Source: CADEED01 sp035995425 (GTDB lineage: Bacteria; Pseudomonadota; Gammaproteobacteria; Steroidobacterales; Steroidobacteraceae). From it: a stretch of DNA of 64,000 bases. The stretch lies in NCBI GenBank assembly GCA_035995425.1, contig DASYKM010000215.1:12298-76297 (forward strand). The letters run 5' to 3'. Shown here in pieces: positions 26,403 to 34,766 of the stretch. The notes under the pieces were generated by a model. That model saw only the letters and a list, made by a program, of their open reading frames with translations, was not told the origin of the DNA and did no database searches. The translations under genes and the position numbers were made by a program. Each line of letters begins with the position of its first letter. Position 1 is the first letter of the stretch.

Positions 26403-28412
26403 CTATTTCGCCGTCGTTTGCGCGGAAGGATCGCCAGTAGGAGGCGGCGAGCGATCGATGTCGGCAGGTGCGCCCAATACTTCGGTAAATATCGGCTTCA
26501 ACGCGTCGGCCCAGACCTGGTACGCCTTGGGAGTGAGATGCAAGCCGTCGTTCATCATTCCCGGCTGCAGCTCATCGTCGTGGGGCGCCAGCTGTTTGTT
26601 GATGTTTATGTAACGTATCGATTGGCCGTCCGCGAGACGCGCGATCGCCGTGTTTGCTTCGTTGATGACGGACATAACCGCGATGTTGTCATTGCGCGGC
26701 GTGATGCCGGTGATCACCAGCGTCGCCTTCGGCGCCCGTTGGCGGATTTCCCTGACAACCGCGCTCACGCCACGCGCCACCTCCGCGGCACGCTGCGAAG
26801 AATCGCCCAGCGGCGTTGCGCGGCCGACATTGTTAGTGCCGGCCATCAGCACGACGATTTTCGGGTCGATGCCGTCGAGCTCACCGTTTTGCAGGCGCCA
26901 CAGCATGTGTTGCGTCTTGTCGGCGCCCCAGCCGAAATCCGCGGCATTCCAGCCGGTGAAATTCGCGCGCCAGTTGGCGAACAGTTCCTGGTATTGCGGA
27001 TCGCTCGCGCCCCAGCGGCGCGTGATCGAGTCGCCCATGAAATACACGTCGATCTGGCCGGCCTTGCGCTTGGCGAGCAACTGCTCATGCGCCAGCATCG
27101 AGTTCTTGTCGGTTCGCGGCGCCGCCAGGTCGGCAGGCTCGATGGGGGAGCGGCTGGCGACGAGGGCACTGAGCCACGCCGCCGAGCGTTGGGTCCAGGG
27201 CATCGCCTGCTCGGGAGTGGCCAAGTGGTTATGCGGCGAATCGATCATGGGCGCCGCTTCCTTCGGGCCCTTGATGAGATTGAACGCCGTCCAGATGCCG
27301 ACCGGCGGCGTTACCGTATCGATGAATCCCATCGCCACCAGTGACGGCACCTTGATGCGCGCCGCGCAATTCACAGTGTCGAAATATTCGGCGGTCTTCA
27401 GCACCTGCGGATCGCTGGCGTCCCAATTCGGGTAGCCGATTTTTCGCCCGTGCGCGGTGCCGTTGGCGTCCGCGCCGGCGGGCACGTTGATCAGCATCGC
27501 GGTCACTTTCGGATGCAGGCCCGCGGCACACAGACTCTGCTGGCCGCCCATGCTGGTGCCCATGACCACCAGCGTCTTGCCGTCCCAGTCCGGGCGAGTC
27601 GAGAGATAGTCGATGGCGCGAATGTCGGCCAGGTACATATATAAGAAGTAGTTCTTGTCGCGATTGCGCGTCTCGATGGTGTTGTAACTCTTGAGCTCGG
27701 CCGGCAGCGCGTCGTAATACTCCTTCGGCTGATCGGGCATCACATCGTGCGGTTCGATGTTGACCGTGAGCCAGCCTTCGGCGGCGCGGTCGGTGACCCA
27801 GGCTTTCTGCAGCGGATAGGGCGGGCTGGCCCATTGCAGGATGACGAGGCCGGGATACTTCTTCTTGTTCGTCGAGTCATGGGGCTTCGCCACCTGGCCC
27901 CACACGTGTTTGCCCTCGACATGGTTCATCTTGAGGATGGCGAAGTCGACGCCCTCCTTGTCACTCGGTTTGTCGGTGAGCTCCGGCTTGGCAGGGACCT
28001 TGCGAAGCGCCTTCATCTTCGCCGCCCAGAACGCGTCGAAGTCGGCCGGCGCGGGAATCGCCGGCTGGATTTTCTCCGGCGCGACCGCCGCGCCCAGCGC
28101 GCGTGACTTGGCACCGAAGGTGTTTTCGGTGATTTCGACGTACACCATTCCCGGTTCATCGAGCTTCGCTTCGATGGAGGACGGTTTGCCAGGCACGAGG
28201 ATGCCCCGGCCGATTTCGATGAGGTTGTTCTTGCGAATGACATAGCTCACGGCGGGTGAGCTCCACGGCAAGGTGACATGCCAGCCGGCGGTTTCACCGA
28301 GCGCGTAAATGCTCGAGGCGTGAAACGGCACGTAAGCGGGTCCGGCCGACTCGTCGGCCTGCGCGACGGCGCACACAAGCAATGCCGCGAGCAGCGGTCC
28401 GCGTAATTTCAT
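26403..28412 (-). CDS. Exported two-domain esterase: acetylxylan-esterase-like plus SGNH hydrolase
   Basis: 669 residues with signal peptide MKLRGPLLAALLVCAVAQA. Domain 1 (about 110-420) is an AXE1/CE7-like alpha/beta hydrolase with nucleophile GTSMGGQ (about 286), acid in GFIDTVTPP (about 367) and histidine in SPHNH (about 393). Domain 2 (about 445-645) is a GDSL/SGNH hydrolase with MGDSITRRW (about 459), GWGADKT, GTNNVG (about 525) and DGLHLTPKAY (about 624). Both active sites look complete. The protein should act in the periplasm or outside, removing acetyl or other acyl groups from polysaccharide. The ATG follows GAGGGGG. It is 19 bases downstream of the oxidoreductase gene, so they form an operon. 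Confidence 0.85.
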   Translation of the reverse strand: MKLRGPLLAALLVCAVAQADESAGPAYVPFHASSIYALGETAGWHVTLPWSSPAVSYVIRKNNLIEIGRGILVPGKPSSIEAKLDEPGMVYVEITENTFGAKSRALGAAVAPEKIQPAIPAPADFDAFWAAKMKALRKVPAKPELTDKPSDKEGVDFAILKMNHVEGKHVWGQVAKPHDSTNKKKYPGLVILQWASPPYPLQKAWVTDRAAEGWLTVNIEPHDVMPDQPKEYYDALPAELKSYNTIETRNRDKNYFLYMYLADIRAIDYLSTRPDWDGKTLVVMGTSMGGQQSLCAAGLHPKVTAMLINVPAGADANGTAHGRKIGYPNWDASDPQVLKTAEYFDTVNCAARIKVPSLVAMGFIDTVTPPVGIWTAFNLIKGPKEAAPMIDSPHNHLATPEQAMPWTQRSAAWLSALVASRSPIEPADLAAPRTDKNSMLAHEQLLAKRKAGQIDVYFMGDSITRRWGASDPQYQELFANWRANFTGWNAADFGWGADKTQHMLWRLQNGELDGIDPKIVVLMAGTNNVGRATPLGDSSQRAAEVARGVSAVVREIRQRAPKATLVITGITPRNDNIAVMSVINEANTAIARLADGQSIRYININKQLAPHDDELQPGMMNDGLHLTPKAYQVWADALKPIFTEVLGAPADIDRSPPPTGDPSAQTTAK

Positions 28413-28431
28413 GAGTCCCCCTCGCTTCAAA

Positions 28432-29592
28432 CTAGGCAGAGATCGGCCGCGTCGCGATTTTTTGTGCTTTGAGTACCAGCTCGGCTGCCAGTAATGCCTG
28501 TTCCTGATCCTGCGCGACCTGCGTGCGGTTCACGATGTCGGTGACGAACTGCGGACCGAAGGGCAACGGCACCTTGCTGCAGTCGATGTAGCGCGCCTGC
28601 TTTTTGTCGACGATGTACATGTGATTGCCGCCGGTCATGTCGGTGGCGACGTTGATGTACTTGCGCAGCTCGATGTAGCCCTCGGTGCCGAGCACGAACA
28701 GGCGGCCATCGCCCCAGGTGGCGAGACCATCGGGCGTGTACCAGTCGACGCGCACATAGCCGGTGCCGCCATTGCCGGACATGACCATGTCGCCGAAGTC
28801 CTCGAATTGCGGGTACTGCGGCCAGGCAACGTTGCCGGTTTGCGCGGCCACCACCTTGGCCTTCGTGCTGTTGGTGTAATAGAGGAATTGATCGGCCTGG
28901 TGCGAGCCGATGTCGGTGAGGATTCCGCCGTAGCGCGCCTTGTCGAAAAACCAGGCCGGGCGACTCGGCGCATTCACGCGATGCGGCGCCAGGTTCACCG
29001 TCTGTACCACGCGGCCAATGGCGCCTTGCTTGATGAGCTCGCCCGCGTACACGGCGGCGCGCACCTCGAGTCGCTCGGAATACATGATGGCGAACTTGCG
29101 CCCGGTTTCCTTGACGGTCTTGCGCACGTCCGCGAGCTGCTTGAGCGTGGTGATGCCGGGCTTGTCGGACAGGTAGTCCTTGCCGGCTTTCATGACGCGC
29201 ATGCCGAGCGGTGCGCGCAGATCCGGGATCGGCGCGCCGGCGACCAGCACGATCGACTTGTCGTTGAGGATTTCCTCTTCGCTCGCGAGTTTCACGCCGG
29301 GGTACCGCTTCTGGAAATCCGCGATCTGCGCCGCATCGTCGGCGTGGAATGCGACAAGAGCGCCGCCGCCGCGTTGTACCGCGGCGATCATGCCGAAGAT
29401 GTGTGCGTGGTCGAGGCCAATGGCCGCGAACTTGATCGAATGCTCGGGCTTGATCTCAGGCGTGGCGGTATTGGCGGGATCCACCGTGAACGCGCCCGAG
29501 GCCGCCTGGCCGAACACGGCCGGTGTCATGGCCGAGAGCATGCCGGCGAGGCCGGCCTTCTGCAGAAACTCGCGTCGATCCTTGCCGCTCAT
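28432..29592 (-). CDS. Gfo/Idh/MocA-family oxidoreductase with Tat-type signal
   Basis: 386 residues. The N-terminus MSGKDRREFLQKAGLAGMLSAM is a twin-arginine-like export signal. The Rossmann part (about 45-160) has FAAIGLDHAHIFGMIAA in place of the classic GxGxxG and ends with the EKP-like segment LSDKPGITT, containing the conserved Lys-Pro. The C-terminal part carries GGILTDIGSHQADQFLYY, typical of the family's substrate domain. Many exported members act on sugars or glycosides with bound NAD(P). It is the first gene of a pair with the esterase fusion, which suggests processing of an acylated glycan. GAGGGGG precedes the ATG. Confidence 0.85.
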   Translation of the reverse strand: MSGKDRREFLQKAGLAGMLSAMTPAVFGQAASGAFTVDPANTATPEIKPEHSIKFAAIGLDHAHIFGMIAAVQRGGGALVAFHADDAAQIADFQKRYPGVKLASEEEILNDKSIVLVAGAPIPDLRAPLGMRVMKAGKDYLSDKPGITTLKQLADVRKTVKETGRKFAIMYSERLEVRAAVYAGELIKQGAIGRVVQTVNLAPHRVNAPSRPAWFFDKARYGGILTDIGSHQADQFLYYTNSTKAKVVAAQTGNVAWPQYPQFEDFGDMVMSGNGGTGYVRVDWYTPDGLATWGDGRLFVLGTEGYIELRKYINVATDMTGGNHMYIVDKKQARYIDCSKVPLPFGPQFVTDIVNRTQVAQDQEQALLAAELVLKAQKIATRPISA

Positions 29593-29678
29593 GGCTCGTC
29601 CCCCTCGGTTGTGCGGCGGCAAAGATACCGCGTCGTCCCGAAGTTGGCACTGCCTCTAGCCGTAAGTCGGAGAGCCCG

Positions 29679-29737
29679 AAAAAGGGGACATTCCGCTTTT
29701 CCGCCTTTGGCAGAAAAAATCGGAATGTCCCCTTTTT
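29679..29737. terminator. Bidirectional hairpin with T-runs between the ABC operon and the oxidoreductase gene
   Basis: A 17-bp perfect inverted repeat: AAAAAGGGGACATTCCG at 29679-29695 and its complement at 29721-29737, with a 25-base loop. It gives a GC stem followed by five to seven Ts on either strand. It sits just past the last ABC permease gene and before the promoter region of the next gene. It also resembles REP-like hairpins with a GGGGAC core. Confidence 0.65.
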
Positions 29738-29741
29738 TTCC

Positions 29742-30536
29742 TCAGCCCTTCCTGGACAGACGCCAGACGGTGATGGCGGCGAACATCGTGGTGTAGCCGA
29801 CCATGGTCGCGATGGCCGTCAACAGCGGCTCTTGCTGAAATTTCGTGATGCCCGCCAGGTGCATCGCGAACTGCTCGACTTGGAACTGTGGCCAGATCGG
29901 CGCCTCCCAGTACATCGACTTCGGCAGCGGGAAGAACATTCCCGACAGGTAGCACCCGGGTAGGTAGATGAGAAGCGAGTATCCAGGCGCGGTGGTGCCG
30001 CTGGCCAGCGAGCCGACCATGAGCCCCATCGCGCAGAACGGGATGGAGCCCACGAGCAGCGCGCCACTGAACGCCGCCACCTGGCCAGGAGCCAGCGCGA
30101 GCTTGCCCGTGGCGAGCGCCATGATGACGATGGGTACGTACGCGAGCACCGCGAGCACAAACCCGCTGGCGATCTTCGCCACCACCCAGGCCGCGGGTGG
30201 CGCCGGTTGCGCGCGCTTCAGGCGCAGCAGCCCCATGTCGCGCTCGAGCGCCAGCGTGACGCCGGTGCCGAACAAGGCCTGCATGGTGACCGCCATGATC
30301 GAGAACGCCGCGAACAGAAAGATGCCGAGGTTCGGATCCTTGTCGATGGCCTCACCCGCGATCACCAGCGCAAACAACAAGTACAGCGCCAGCGGCATAG
30401 CCAGCACCGGGACGGCGACGCCGGGATTGCGGATCATGCGGATCAGTTCGTAGCGCGTTTCGGTGAAGTAGGCGCCCAGCGCGTTTCCGCGCGGAGTCGA
30501 TGTCGTGTCGACCGAATTCAGAGCCAGCGCGTTCAT
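29742..30536 (-). CDS. ABC-2-type transporter permease
   Basis: 264 residues with six hydrophobic helices (about 45-62, 75-95, 125-150, 155-180, 185-205 and 240-258) and the ABC-2 hallmark GTGVTLALERDMGLLRLKRAQP before helix three. It forms the channel half of an exporter in the inner membrane. The start ATG overlaps the stop of the acyltransferase-ATPase gene (ATGA), so it should pair with that gene's ATPase domain. It is the last gene of a five-gene GntR-led operon. Substrate unknown. Confidence 0.87.
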   Translation of the reverse strand: MNALALNSVDTTSTPRGNALGAYFTETRYELIRMIRNPGVAVPVLAMPLALYLLFALVIAGEAIDKDPNLGIFLFAAFSIMAVTMQALFGTGVTLALERDMGLLRLKRAQPAPPAAWVVAKIASGFVLAVLAYVPIVIMALATGKLALAPGQVAAFSGALLVGSIPFCAMGLMVGSLASGTTAPGYSLLIYLPGCYLSGMFFPLPKSMYWEAPIWPQFQVEQFAMHLAGITKFQQEPLLTAIATMVGYTTMFAAITVWRLSRKG

Positions 30537-32656
30537 GCAGCCTCCCGTGTAAGTTCGTTGAATGCTTCGTTGAGACCTGCCTGGCGCACTTCGAGGCGCG
30601 CCAGCTTTGCGTCACTGGCCAATAGACGGCGTACGACACCCTCGGCGTCGGTGGTGGTGATGTTCAGTTTCGATGCGTCGCGGGTGACCTCGACGACGCC
30701 GGGCCATCCGCGCACTTCGTCCACGCTCAGCGACGACTCGCAGCTGATCTGGCGGAGTACGACCAGCGCGCGCATGTCGTCGACGCTGCCGGAGGCGATC
30801 ACGCGGCCCTTGGCGACCACGGCGACGCGGTCCGCGAGCGTCTCGGCTTCTTCGAGGTAGTGCGTGGTCAGCACGATGGAACAGCCGTCGGCCAGCAGCG
30901 CGCGAATGCTCTTCCACATGGCTTGGCGCGCCTGGATGTCGAGGCCCACCGTCGGCTCGTCGAGGAACAACACCTTCGGGCGGCCGCAGATCGCCACCGC
31001 GAACTGCGCCTGCCGCTTCTGGCCGCCGGATAGTTTGCCGTACGCGCGATCCGCGAACTGCATGATGCCGGCGCGCTTCAGGGTTTCCTCGACATCGAGC
31101 GGGTTCTCGTAGTAGCTCGAAGCGAGGGCCACGAGCTCACGCGGGCGCAGTTCCTTGGGCATCTCGACGTCCTGCATCATCACGCCAAGCCCGCGGCGCC
31201 GGGCGATGTCCTGCGGCTCGCCGCCGAGCAGCGTCACGGTGCCCGCGTCCGGTTCGATGAGCCCGAGCCACAATGAGATCGCCGTGGATTTGCCGGCGCC
31301 GTTGGGGCCGAGCACAGCTAACAACTCACCGGGACGCACTTCGAGGTCGATCGAGTGGAGCGCCGTCACCGCGCCGAAGCGCTTGGTGATGCCGCGCAAT
31401 TGGGCTACCGGGCTGCCGTTGGCTGTATTCGCCGGCGGTGGCGCAGCCGGTGAGGGCGAGGAGCTTGGCGGAAGCGGCTTGCGCCCATCAGCGCGACGAT
31501 ACTTGCGGCCGTTCAGCAGCTGGCCGATGAACGTCGGCCGTATCAGGAAGTGATAGCTTGCAAACAACACGGCGAAGCTGACGACGAGAATGAAGGGGTA
31601 CTTCACGCTCCAGTGCAGCGGCCATTGGCTGACCCAGATCTGCAACGCGACGACCACCGGCAGGTGCGCCAGGTAGACCCAGTACGAAGCGTCGGCGAGA
31701 TAACGGCGCGTGGCGCTGTAGTTGGAGAGAAAGCGCAATGCGGCGCCCGTGAGCCCGAGCACCCAACCCCACAACGCCACGCCGAATACCAGTGCGTAAA
31801 CCGTCTTGGTCAAACCCGGCTGCGCAAACGGCTCGGCGTGCATGGAGTGCAGCAGCCAGCCGGTGGCGACGATCGCGACGCCCAGATTCGAAATCCAGCG
31901 CTGCGTGATGGCTGCGAGAGCGCCCGTCGAGCGATGCACCAGCCAGCCGAAGGCGAACGCGGTGCCGAAACCGACCGACGCCGGGACCTGCGGAACCAGT
32001 GTCATGTCCGGAGTGGGGATGCCCATCCAGTAGACCCAGAAGGACAGCGACATCAGCGCGGCGGCGACCGGGAGTCCGAGCGTGAATGTGCCCGCCATCG
32101 TGCGAATCGAACCGCTCACCGCCTTGTCGACCAGACCGCGAAGTCTCTGCGCCGGATCGAGGCGAGCGACGAGGCTGCGGGCCGTGATGACGACTACATA
32201 GATGATGAGCAACTGATAGAGAAACCACAGATGCCCGAGCGGAAAGAAGTCCGCCGGCATGGCGGGCGTGGGCGGCAGCTTGCCGCCGAAGGCTTTGGTG
32301 AGGCCTGTAATCCACAGAAAGCTGATGATCGGCGACAGAACGACCCAGCCGGCTACCAGCGGAATGAGGATGCGAGTGGCGCGATTCGCCCAGAAAGAGC
32401 GGGCGCCAAGCTTCAGATACAGAAGGCGCCCGAAGTAACCGGCGATGAAGAAGAACAGCGACATCCGAAAGATGTGCGTGACGAACGCCGCGTCGCCCAA
32501 CAACGCGTTGGACGAGTTATCCGCCGCGAACCAGGTGCCGGGCGGTCCGCCCAGGAACGACAGCGCGGCGTGAAACGCGACGCCTAACAAGAGGGCGAAG
32601 CCGCGCACCGCGTCGAGCGCGTGCAGACGGTTTTCAGGATTGTGACTGTTGTTCAT
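30533..32656 (-). CDS. Fusion of an acyltransferase-3-type membrane enzyme with an ABC ATPase
   Basis: 707 residues from the ATG of MNNSHNPENRLHALDAVRGF. Residues about 8-385 form an acyltransferase-3/OpgC-like integral membrane domain with about ten helices, including RLHALDAVRGFALLLGVAFHA and GHLWFLYQLLIIY. A proline/serine linker (about 392-417) joins it to a full ABC ATPase: Walker A GPNGAGKST (about 451), signature LSGGQKRQ (about 540), Walker B VLFLDEPTVGLD and H-loop TTHYLEE. A GAAGGAAA ribosome site precedes the start. The acyl group and acceptor are unknown. I infer coupling of acylation to export, or cell-envelope modification with drug or peptide efflux. Confidence 0.88.
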   Translation of the reverse strand: MNNSHNPENRLHALDAVRGFALLLGVAFHAALSFLGGPPGTWFAADNSSNALLGDAAFVTHIFRMSLFFFIAGYFGRLLYLKLGARSFWANRATRILIPLVAGWVVLSPIISFLWITGLTKAFGGKLPPTPAMPADFFPLGHLWFLYQLLIIYVVVITARSLVARLDPAQRLRGLVDKAVSGSIRTMAGTFTLGLPVAAALMSLSFWVYWMGIPTPDMTLVPQVPASVGFGTAFAFGWLVHRSTGALAAITQRWISNLGVAIVATGWLLHSMHAEPFAQPGLTKTVYALVFGVALWGWVLGLTGAALRFLSNYSATRRYLADASYWVYLAHLPVVVALQIWVSQWPLHWSVKYPFILVVSFAVLFASYHFLIRPTFIGQLLNGRKYRRADGRKPLPPSSSPSPAAPPPANTANGSPVAQLRGITKRFGAVTALHSIDLEVRPGELLAVLGPNGAGKSTAISLWLGLIEPDAGTVTLLGGEPQDIARRRGLGVMMQDVEMPKELRPRELVALASSYYENPLDVEETLKRAGIMQFADRAYGKLSGGQKRQAQFAVAICGRPKVLFLDEPTVGLDIQARQAMWKSIRALLADGCSIVLTTHYLEEAETLADRVAVVAKGRVIASGSVDDMRALVVLRQISCESSLSVDEVRGWPGVVEVTRDASKLNITTTDAEGVVRRLLASDAKLARLEVRQAGLNEAFNELTREAA

Positions 32657-32667
32657 TGTTGTTTCCT

Positions 32668-33336
32668 TCAGTTGAAGTCGCGACGGCGCGCCGCCACGAA
32701 GTAAGGCAGAGAAACGGTGATGACGAATGTCGCGAGCTCGGCGCCGAGGACGATCCAGAAAGTCGAGTTCCACTCGGGCGCCGGCTCGCGCAAATGGTCG
32801 TGGAGCGACGGCAGCGCGCCGACCATGAATATGAACAGCGTTACATTCATGTTGGTCACGATGATCAGGAGGGTGATCAAACCCTCGGAGGCGGTGTGCA
32901 GCGCGCCGCATAGAACCAGCGAGTAGTTCGCCAGGAAGAATCCGCACATCAACACGGCGAAAGGCAGCAGGCCATCGGGCAGGTTGGGCATGACTGCTAT
33001 GAGCGTGACTGCGCCGGCACCCAGCACGGCCCAGGGCACCAGAAAGCAGAGCAGCAGGCCGACGACCTTGATGCGTACGTAATCGCCATGCGACAGCGGC
33101 AGGCTCAGGACGAACTGCAGCGTGCGCTCCTTGCGTTCATTGCCGATCGCCATCATCGCCAGCACGACGCCGAAGGCGACGATGGTCGTGAGCCAGGTCA
33201 GCATGCCGATGTTGAAACGCACTTCGCCTTCGGCGGCGATCAGCAGTGCCAGAAGTCCCGAAACCGTGGAGCCAACGATGAGCCAGCGGTACAGGTAGAA
33301 ATCCTTCGCGATCAATTTGCGAGCGAGTGTGTTCAT
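32668..33336 (-). CDS. ABC-2-type membrane subunit
   Basis: 222 residues with six predicted helices (about 20-35, 45-63, 90-115, 120-145, 150-172 and 195-212). The segment IGNERKERTLQFVLSLPLSHGDYVRIKVVG is characteristic of ABC-2 membrane proteins of the YtrC/D or bacitracin-export type. The start overlaps the upstream ATPase gene (ATGA), which should be its partner. The next gene, the acyltransferase-ATPase fusion, starts 11 bases after its stop. Confidence 0.8.
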   Translation of the reverse strand: MNTLARKLIAKDFYLYRWLIVGSTVSGLLALLIAAEGEVRFNIGMLTWLTTIVAFGVVLAMMAIGNERKERTLQFVLSLPLSHGDYVRIKVVGLLLCFLVPWAVLGAGAVTLIAVMPNLPDGLLPFAVLMCGFFLANYSLVLCGALHTASEGLITLLIIVTNMNVTLFIFMVGALPSLHDHLREPAPEWNSTFWIVLGAELATFVITVSLPYFVAARRRDFN

Positions 33337-34223
33337 TGGCCGCGCGTCTCCCGGTGATGCATGACGTTCGCGACGAAGATCTCCTCGAGACTCATGCGGT
33401 GCACTTCCCGCACGCTCGAGCCGAGGAATGCCAGCAGGTCCTGCGAAAAGCGGTTGGTGGTCAACGTCACAAACTGGCCGTCGACGACGCGGCTGACCAG
33501 GTGCGGCAGATCCGGCACCGTGGTCCCCGGCGGCAACTGCAGCTGGATCCGGCGCCAGCGCTCGAGGAAATCCTCCTTGTCGCTGCTTTCGATCAGCCGG
33601 CCGCGGTCGATGAAGGCGATGCGGTCGGAGATCCGTTCCACGTCCACGGTGTTGTGCGATGAGAACAGGATGGAGCGATCGTCGTCGCGCAGTACGTCCA
33701 TGAACTCGGTGAGCACCTCGTGGCGCGCCACCGGATCGAGGCCCGAGGTGGGTTCATCGAGGATCAACAGCCGCGGGCGGCGGGCGAGGGCGAGCAACAG
33801 CACCGCCTTGGCGTGCTCGCCGCTGGACAGTCCGCTCACGTTCTGCTCGGGGCGCAGATTGAATCGCTTGACCAGGGCTTGCGCGTACTTCGCATCCCAG
33901 CCCGGGTAGATAGACGCCACGAATCTCATGTGCCAGCCGAAAGTCGCGTGGCCGAACAGCCGCATGTCGTCGGAGACGAAGCCGATGTCGCGCTTCGCCA
34001 GCGCCTGCTGGTCGGGCATGGCATGGCCGAGCACACGAACGGCGCCCGCATCGGGCGTCAGCAGCCCCGTCATCAGGCGGATACTCGTACTTTTGCCGGC
34101 ACCGTTCGGGCCGACGAAACCCATGATCTGCCCGGGCGCGAGCTCCAGCGACAGATCCTCGAGCGTGAAGAAGCGGAATGCCTTGCGGACGGCGTGCATC
34201 TCGATGTGTTTGGTCTGGGTCAT
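33333..34223 (-). CDS. ABC transporter ATP-binding protein
   Basis: 296 residues. Walker A is GPNGAGKST (about 39), the Q-loop region is FVSDDMRLFG, the signature LSSGEHAKAVLLLAL (about 139) and Walker B LLILDEPTSGLDP. The H-loop is SSHNTVDVERI. The C-terminal 70 residues resemble the accessory domain of YtrB-like ATPases. Start and stop codons overlap the neighbouring genes by four bases each (ATGA), so expression is tightly coupled to the GntR regulator before it and the permease after it. Confidence 0.9.
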   Translation of the reverse strand: MTQTKHIEMHAVRKAFRFFTLEDLSLELAPGQIMGFVGPNGAGKSTSIRLMTGLLTPDAGAVRVLGHAMPDQQALAKRDIGFVSDDMRLFGHATFGWHMRFVASIYPGWDAKYAQALVKRFNLRPEQNVSGLSSGEHAKAVLLLALARRPRLLILDEPTSGLDPVARHEVLTEFMDVLRDDDRSILFSSHNTVDVERISDRIAFIDRGRLIESSDKEDFLERWRRIQLQLPPGTTVPDLPHLVSRVVDGQFVTLTTNRFSQDLLAFLGSSVREVHRMSLEEIFVANVMHHRETRGQ

Positions 34224-34594
34224 TTCCTGTCCAGGTTGCGGATGGCGCGGCGCAGACGTTCCGCGAGGTCTTCGGGCGTGAGTCCGGCCTGGCGGCCGAT
34301 GCCCGCCGCCGCGGCCAGGTGTTCATCGAGCTTCTCTTCCTGCAGGTCGCCAGCGAGGCCGTTGACCTCGGCGACGAAGGAGCCTTTTCCATGGCGCGTC
34401 ACGATGACGCCGTCACTTTCGAGGTCGAGGTAGGCACGCTTGACGGTGATGACGCTGACGCTCAAAGCGGCCGCCAGCGCCCGAATCGAGGGCAATTCCC
34501 GGCCTGCGGTCCAGTCGCCGGCGGCGATGCGGGCACGGATCTGCTCCATGATTTGCTGATACATGGGGCGGGCGTCGGTCTGGGAGATGTTCAT
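34220..34594 (-). CDS. GntR-family (YtrA-type) repressor
   Basis: 124 residues from the ATG of MNISQTDARPMYQQIMEQIR; longer frames upstream are possible (an ATG four codons earlier). The winged helix contains GRELPSIRALAAALSVSVITVKRAYLDLESDGVIVTRHGKGSFV. The short C-terminal helical tail, without a large effector domain, is typical of YtrA regulators, which sit in front of and repress ABC operons. The upstream sequence has GTATAC repeats spaced as an inverted repeat, a likely operator. It heads the five-gene ABC operon. Confidence 0.88.
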   Translation of the reverse strand: MNISQTDARPMYQQIMEQIRARIAAGDWTAGRELPSIRALAAALSVSVITVKRAYLDLESDGVIVTRHGKGSFVAEVNGLAGDLQEEKLDEHLAAAAGIGRQAGLTPEDLAERLRRAIRNLDRK

Positions 34595-34601
34595 GCCGCT
34601 G

Positions 34602-34626
34602 TACATACTGTGTATACAGTGTATAC
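34602..34626. promoter_or_regulatory. GTATAC inverted repeats upstream of the YtrA-type regulator (probable operator)
   Basis: Two GTATAC hexamers (34612-34617 and 34621-34626) flank AGT, giving a 15-bp dyad. A further TACATAC lies eight bases away. The site lies 18 to 32 bases before the chosen start codon. TATAC-rich dyads of this kind are typical of YtrA-type binding sites. Binding is inferred. Confidence 0.55.
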
Positions 34627-34648
34627 TCAGTTCCGGATCGAACACCAG

Positions 34649-34676
34649 CCCCCTGCGAAAATATTTTTCGAGGGGG
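34649..34676. promoter_or_regulatory. AT-centred dyad in the divergent ABC/thioesterase gap
   Basis: CCCCCT and AGGGGG enclose CGAAAA-TAT-TTTTCG with one unpaired G (34655), giving a 12-bp imperfect dyad. It lies between divergent genes, so it could be a second regulatory site or a structured leader element. It does not have the position of a terminator for any neighbouring gene. Confidence 0.4.
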
Positions 34677-34766
34677 ACGACCGACTCCCCGGCGCGACGC
34701 AGTAGTTAGTCTGGCGCGTGGGCCGCGCATCGATGCGGTAGCATCGCGGGCCCAGGAGAAAGATCA

